Both the position numbers and the translations under genes were made by a program. The notes beneath the pieces were generated by a model. The model worked only from the letters and a program-made list of their open reading frames with translations, did not search any database and was not told the origin of the DNA. From Azotobacter vinelandii (GTDB lineage Bacteria > Pseudomonadota > Gammaproteobacteria > Pseudomonadales > Pseudomonadaceae), in assembly GCF_001571105.1 (NCBI RefSeq), contig NZ_BCTD01000011.1: a DNA stretch of 64,000 bases. One strand, 5' to 3'. Shown here one piece after another: positions 63,477-64,000 of this stretch. Positions within the stretch are counted from its first letter, which is position 1. Each line of letters starts with the position of its first letter.

Positions 63477-63512
63477 CCTTGTTTTACGCACGTGGCCGTG
63501 CATAAAACAAGG
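63477..63512. repeat. 36-bp inverted repeat in the mobile-element remnant
   Basis: CCTTGTTTTA (63477-63486) and TAAAACAAGG (63503-63512) flank GCACG/CGTGC around a TGGC loop, with one unpaired base on each side. The stem totals 15 pairs and is unusual in having AT-rich outer arms and a GC core. It is not a standard terminator because the U-rich side precedes the GC stem. Confidence 0.85.
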
Positions 63513-64000
63513 CGGCTGGAGTGGGAAAGCACAGGCACCATGTCATGTACTCGGCCGGTCGTTCGCCATGTCCAGCGGGTGGCTTGCACGCAGACGACAA
63601 AGGCCCAAAGCGCGTGCCGCCGAGGGGGAAAGGCGCGGAAGGCGAGATAAAAGGACGCGGCACCCCGGTGTGCGCAAAGCCGGTCTGCACATGGGATTGG
63701 CGCGGCACGCGCAGGATCGCGGCACCGTGCCGTCCAACGGCGACAGGCCGCATGCATGCTGGCGCGGTCGCGTGCCGGCTACGCGACAGCACGCCACACA
63801 GCGCCAGGGCTGCATGGCGTCCAACGGCTGAAAGAGGCGTCAGGAGCGCGGGGAAGATGGCGCGGCAACGGGGCGCGCGATGAACCGGGCCAGTGGCTCG
63901 GTCGGGGCGGCATCAGGCCGCGGCAGATAGGTATTCAACCGGGGCGACAGCCCAGCCAGCGGGCGGCTAGAGCATTTTTAGAAAATACGAATTCGACATA
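63513..64000. other. Unassigned end of the window, probably mobile-element debris
   Basis: About 490 bp without a recognisable gene on either strand. Several long frames are open on both strands but have the same Arg/Gly/Pro-rich look expected from GC-rich DNA. The last 30 bases (TTTTTAGAAAATACGAATTC) are much more AT-rich and may be the start of another element. Confidence 0.4.

Noticed and set aside
63477..63512. Interpretation of the 36-bp inverted repeat as a rho-independent terminator
   Set aside because: On both strands the GC stem is followed by ATAAAACAAGG rather than a T-run.
63083..63757. Minus-strand 224-codon frame over the island debris
   Set aside because: It is antisense to the coiled-coil fragment and shows only Arg/Cys/Ala-rich noise.

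Overview
The window is a 64 kb, GC-rich, gene-dense chromosomal segment of a gammaproteobacterium, almost certainly a member of the Pseudomonadaceae (Pseudomonas/Azotobacter type). The evidence is the fused nuoCD gene in a complete 13-gene nuo operon, the long (531 aa) KQCGH-type isocitrate lyase, a MuxABC-OpmB-type efflux operon, a Cti fatty-acid isomerase beside nfuA, a BqsRS/CarRS-type two-component system next to nuo, and a YbiT-type ABC-F gene with a TTG start. No rRNA, tRNA or CRISPR array was found.

Layout. 1-8.2 kb holds core metabolism: the 3' end of a probable hflD, then purB, a RoxA-type ribosomal oxygenase overlapping a GNAT gene, a stand-alone secretin-N-domain protein, aceA behind a clear inverted-repeat operator, and a Tat-exported PhoX phosphatase behind a good PHO box. 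8.6-23.5 kb is nuoA-B-CD-E-F-G-H-I-J-K-L-M-N (complex I), closed by a perfect 16-bp-stem hairpin. 23.6-26.0 kb is the leftward PepSY-bqsR-bqsS operon. 26.2-29.1 kb holds queD, a small lytic transglycosylase, and an isolated gspG-gspF pair. 29.2-35.5 kb is looser and more accessory: a MASE3-GGDEF-EAL protein, an ABM-domain membrane protein, a SRAP/YedK protein, long gene-poor gaps, an orphan promoter carrying a Fur-like box, and a frameshifted tyrosine-recombinase relic. 35.6-42.1 kb returns to conserved genes (ybiT, uppP, a small conserved gene, nfuA, cti). 42.1-51.3 kb is the leftward muxA-muxB-muxC-opmB tripartite efflux operon. 51.5-62.6 kb holds a membrane-anchored beta-propeller, an alanine/glycine:Na+ symporter, tamB-tamA, a GNAT gene, xthA and a periplasmic-binding-protein/OmpA fusion. 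62.8-64.0 kb is the broken edge of a mobile element: an integrase N-terminus truncated after about 85 codons, fused out of frame to a KfrA-like coiled-coil fragment, followed by a 36-bp inverted repeat and sequence with no recognisable gene.

How the genes work together. Respiration (complex I), the glyoxylate bypass (AceA) and phosphate acquisition (PhoX, with its own PHO box) make up the left half. Envelope maintenance is spread over the right half: undecaprenyl-phosphate recycling, Tam translocation, Cti membrane adaptation, RND efflux, and lytic transglycosylase. No convincing new defence or biosynthetic system is present. The most unusual items are regulatory or structural: the orphan Fur-box promoter at 34.5 kb, the nuoF-nuoG hairpin, the nuoA ribosome-binding-site hairpin, and two independent integrase relics.
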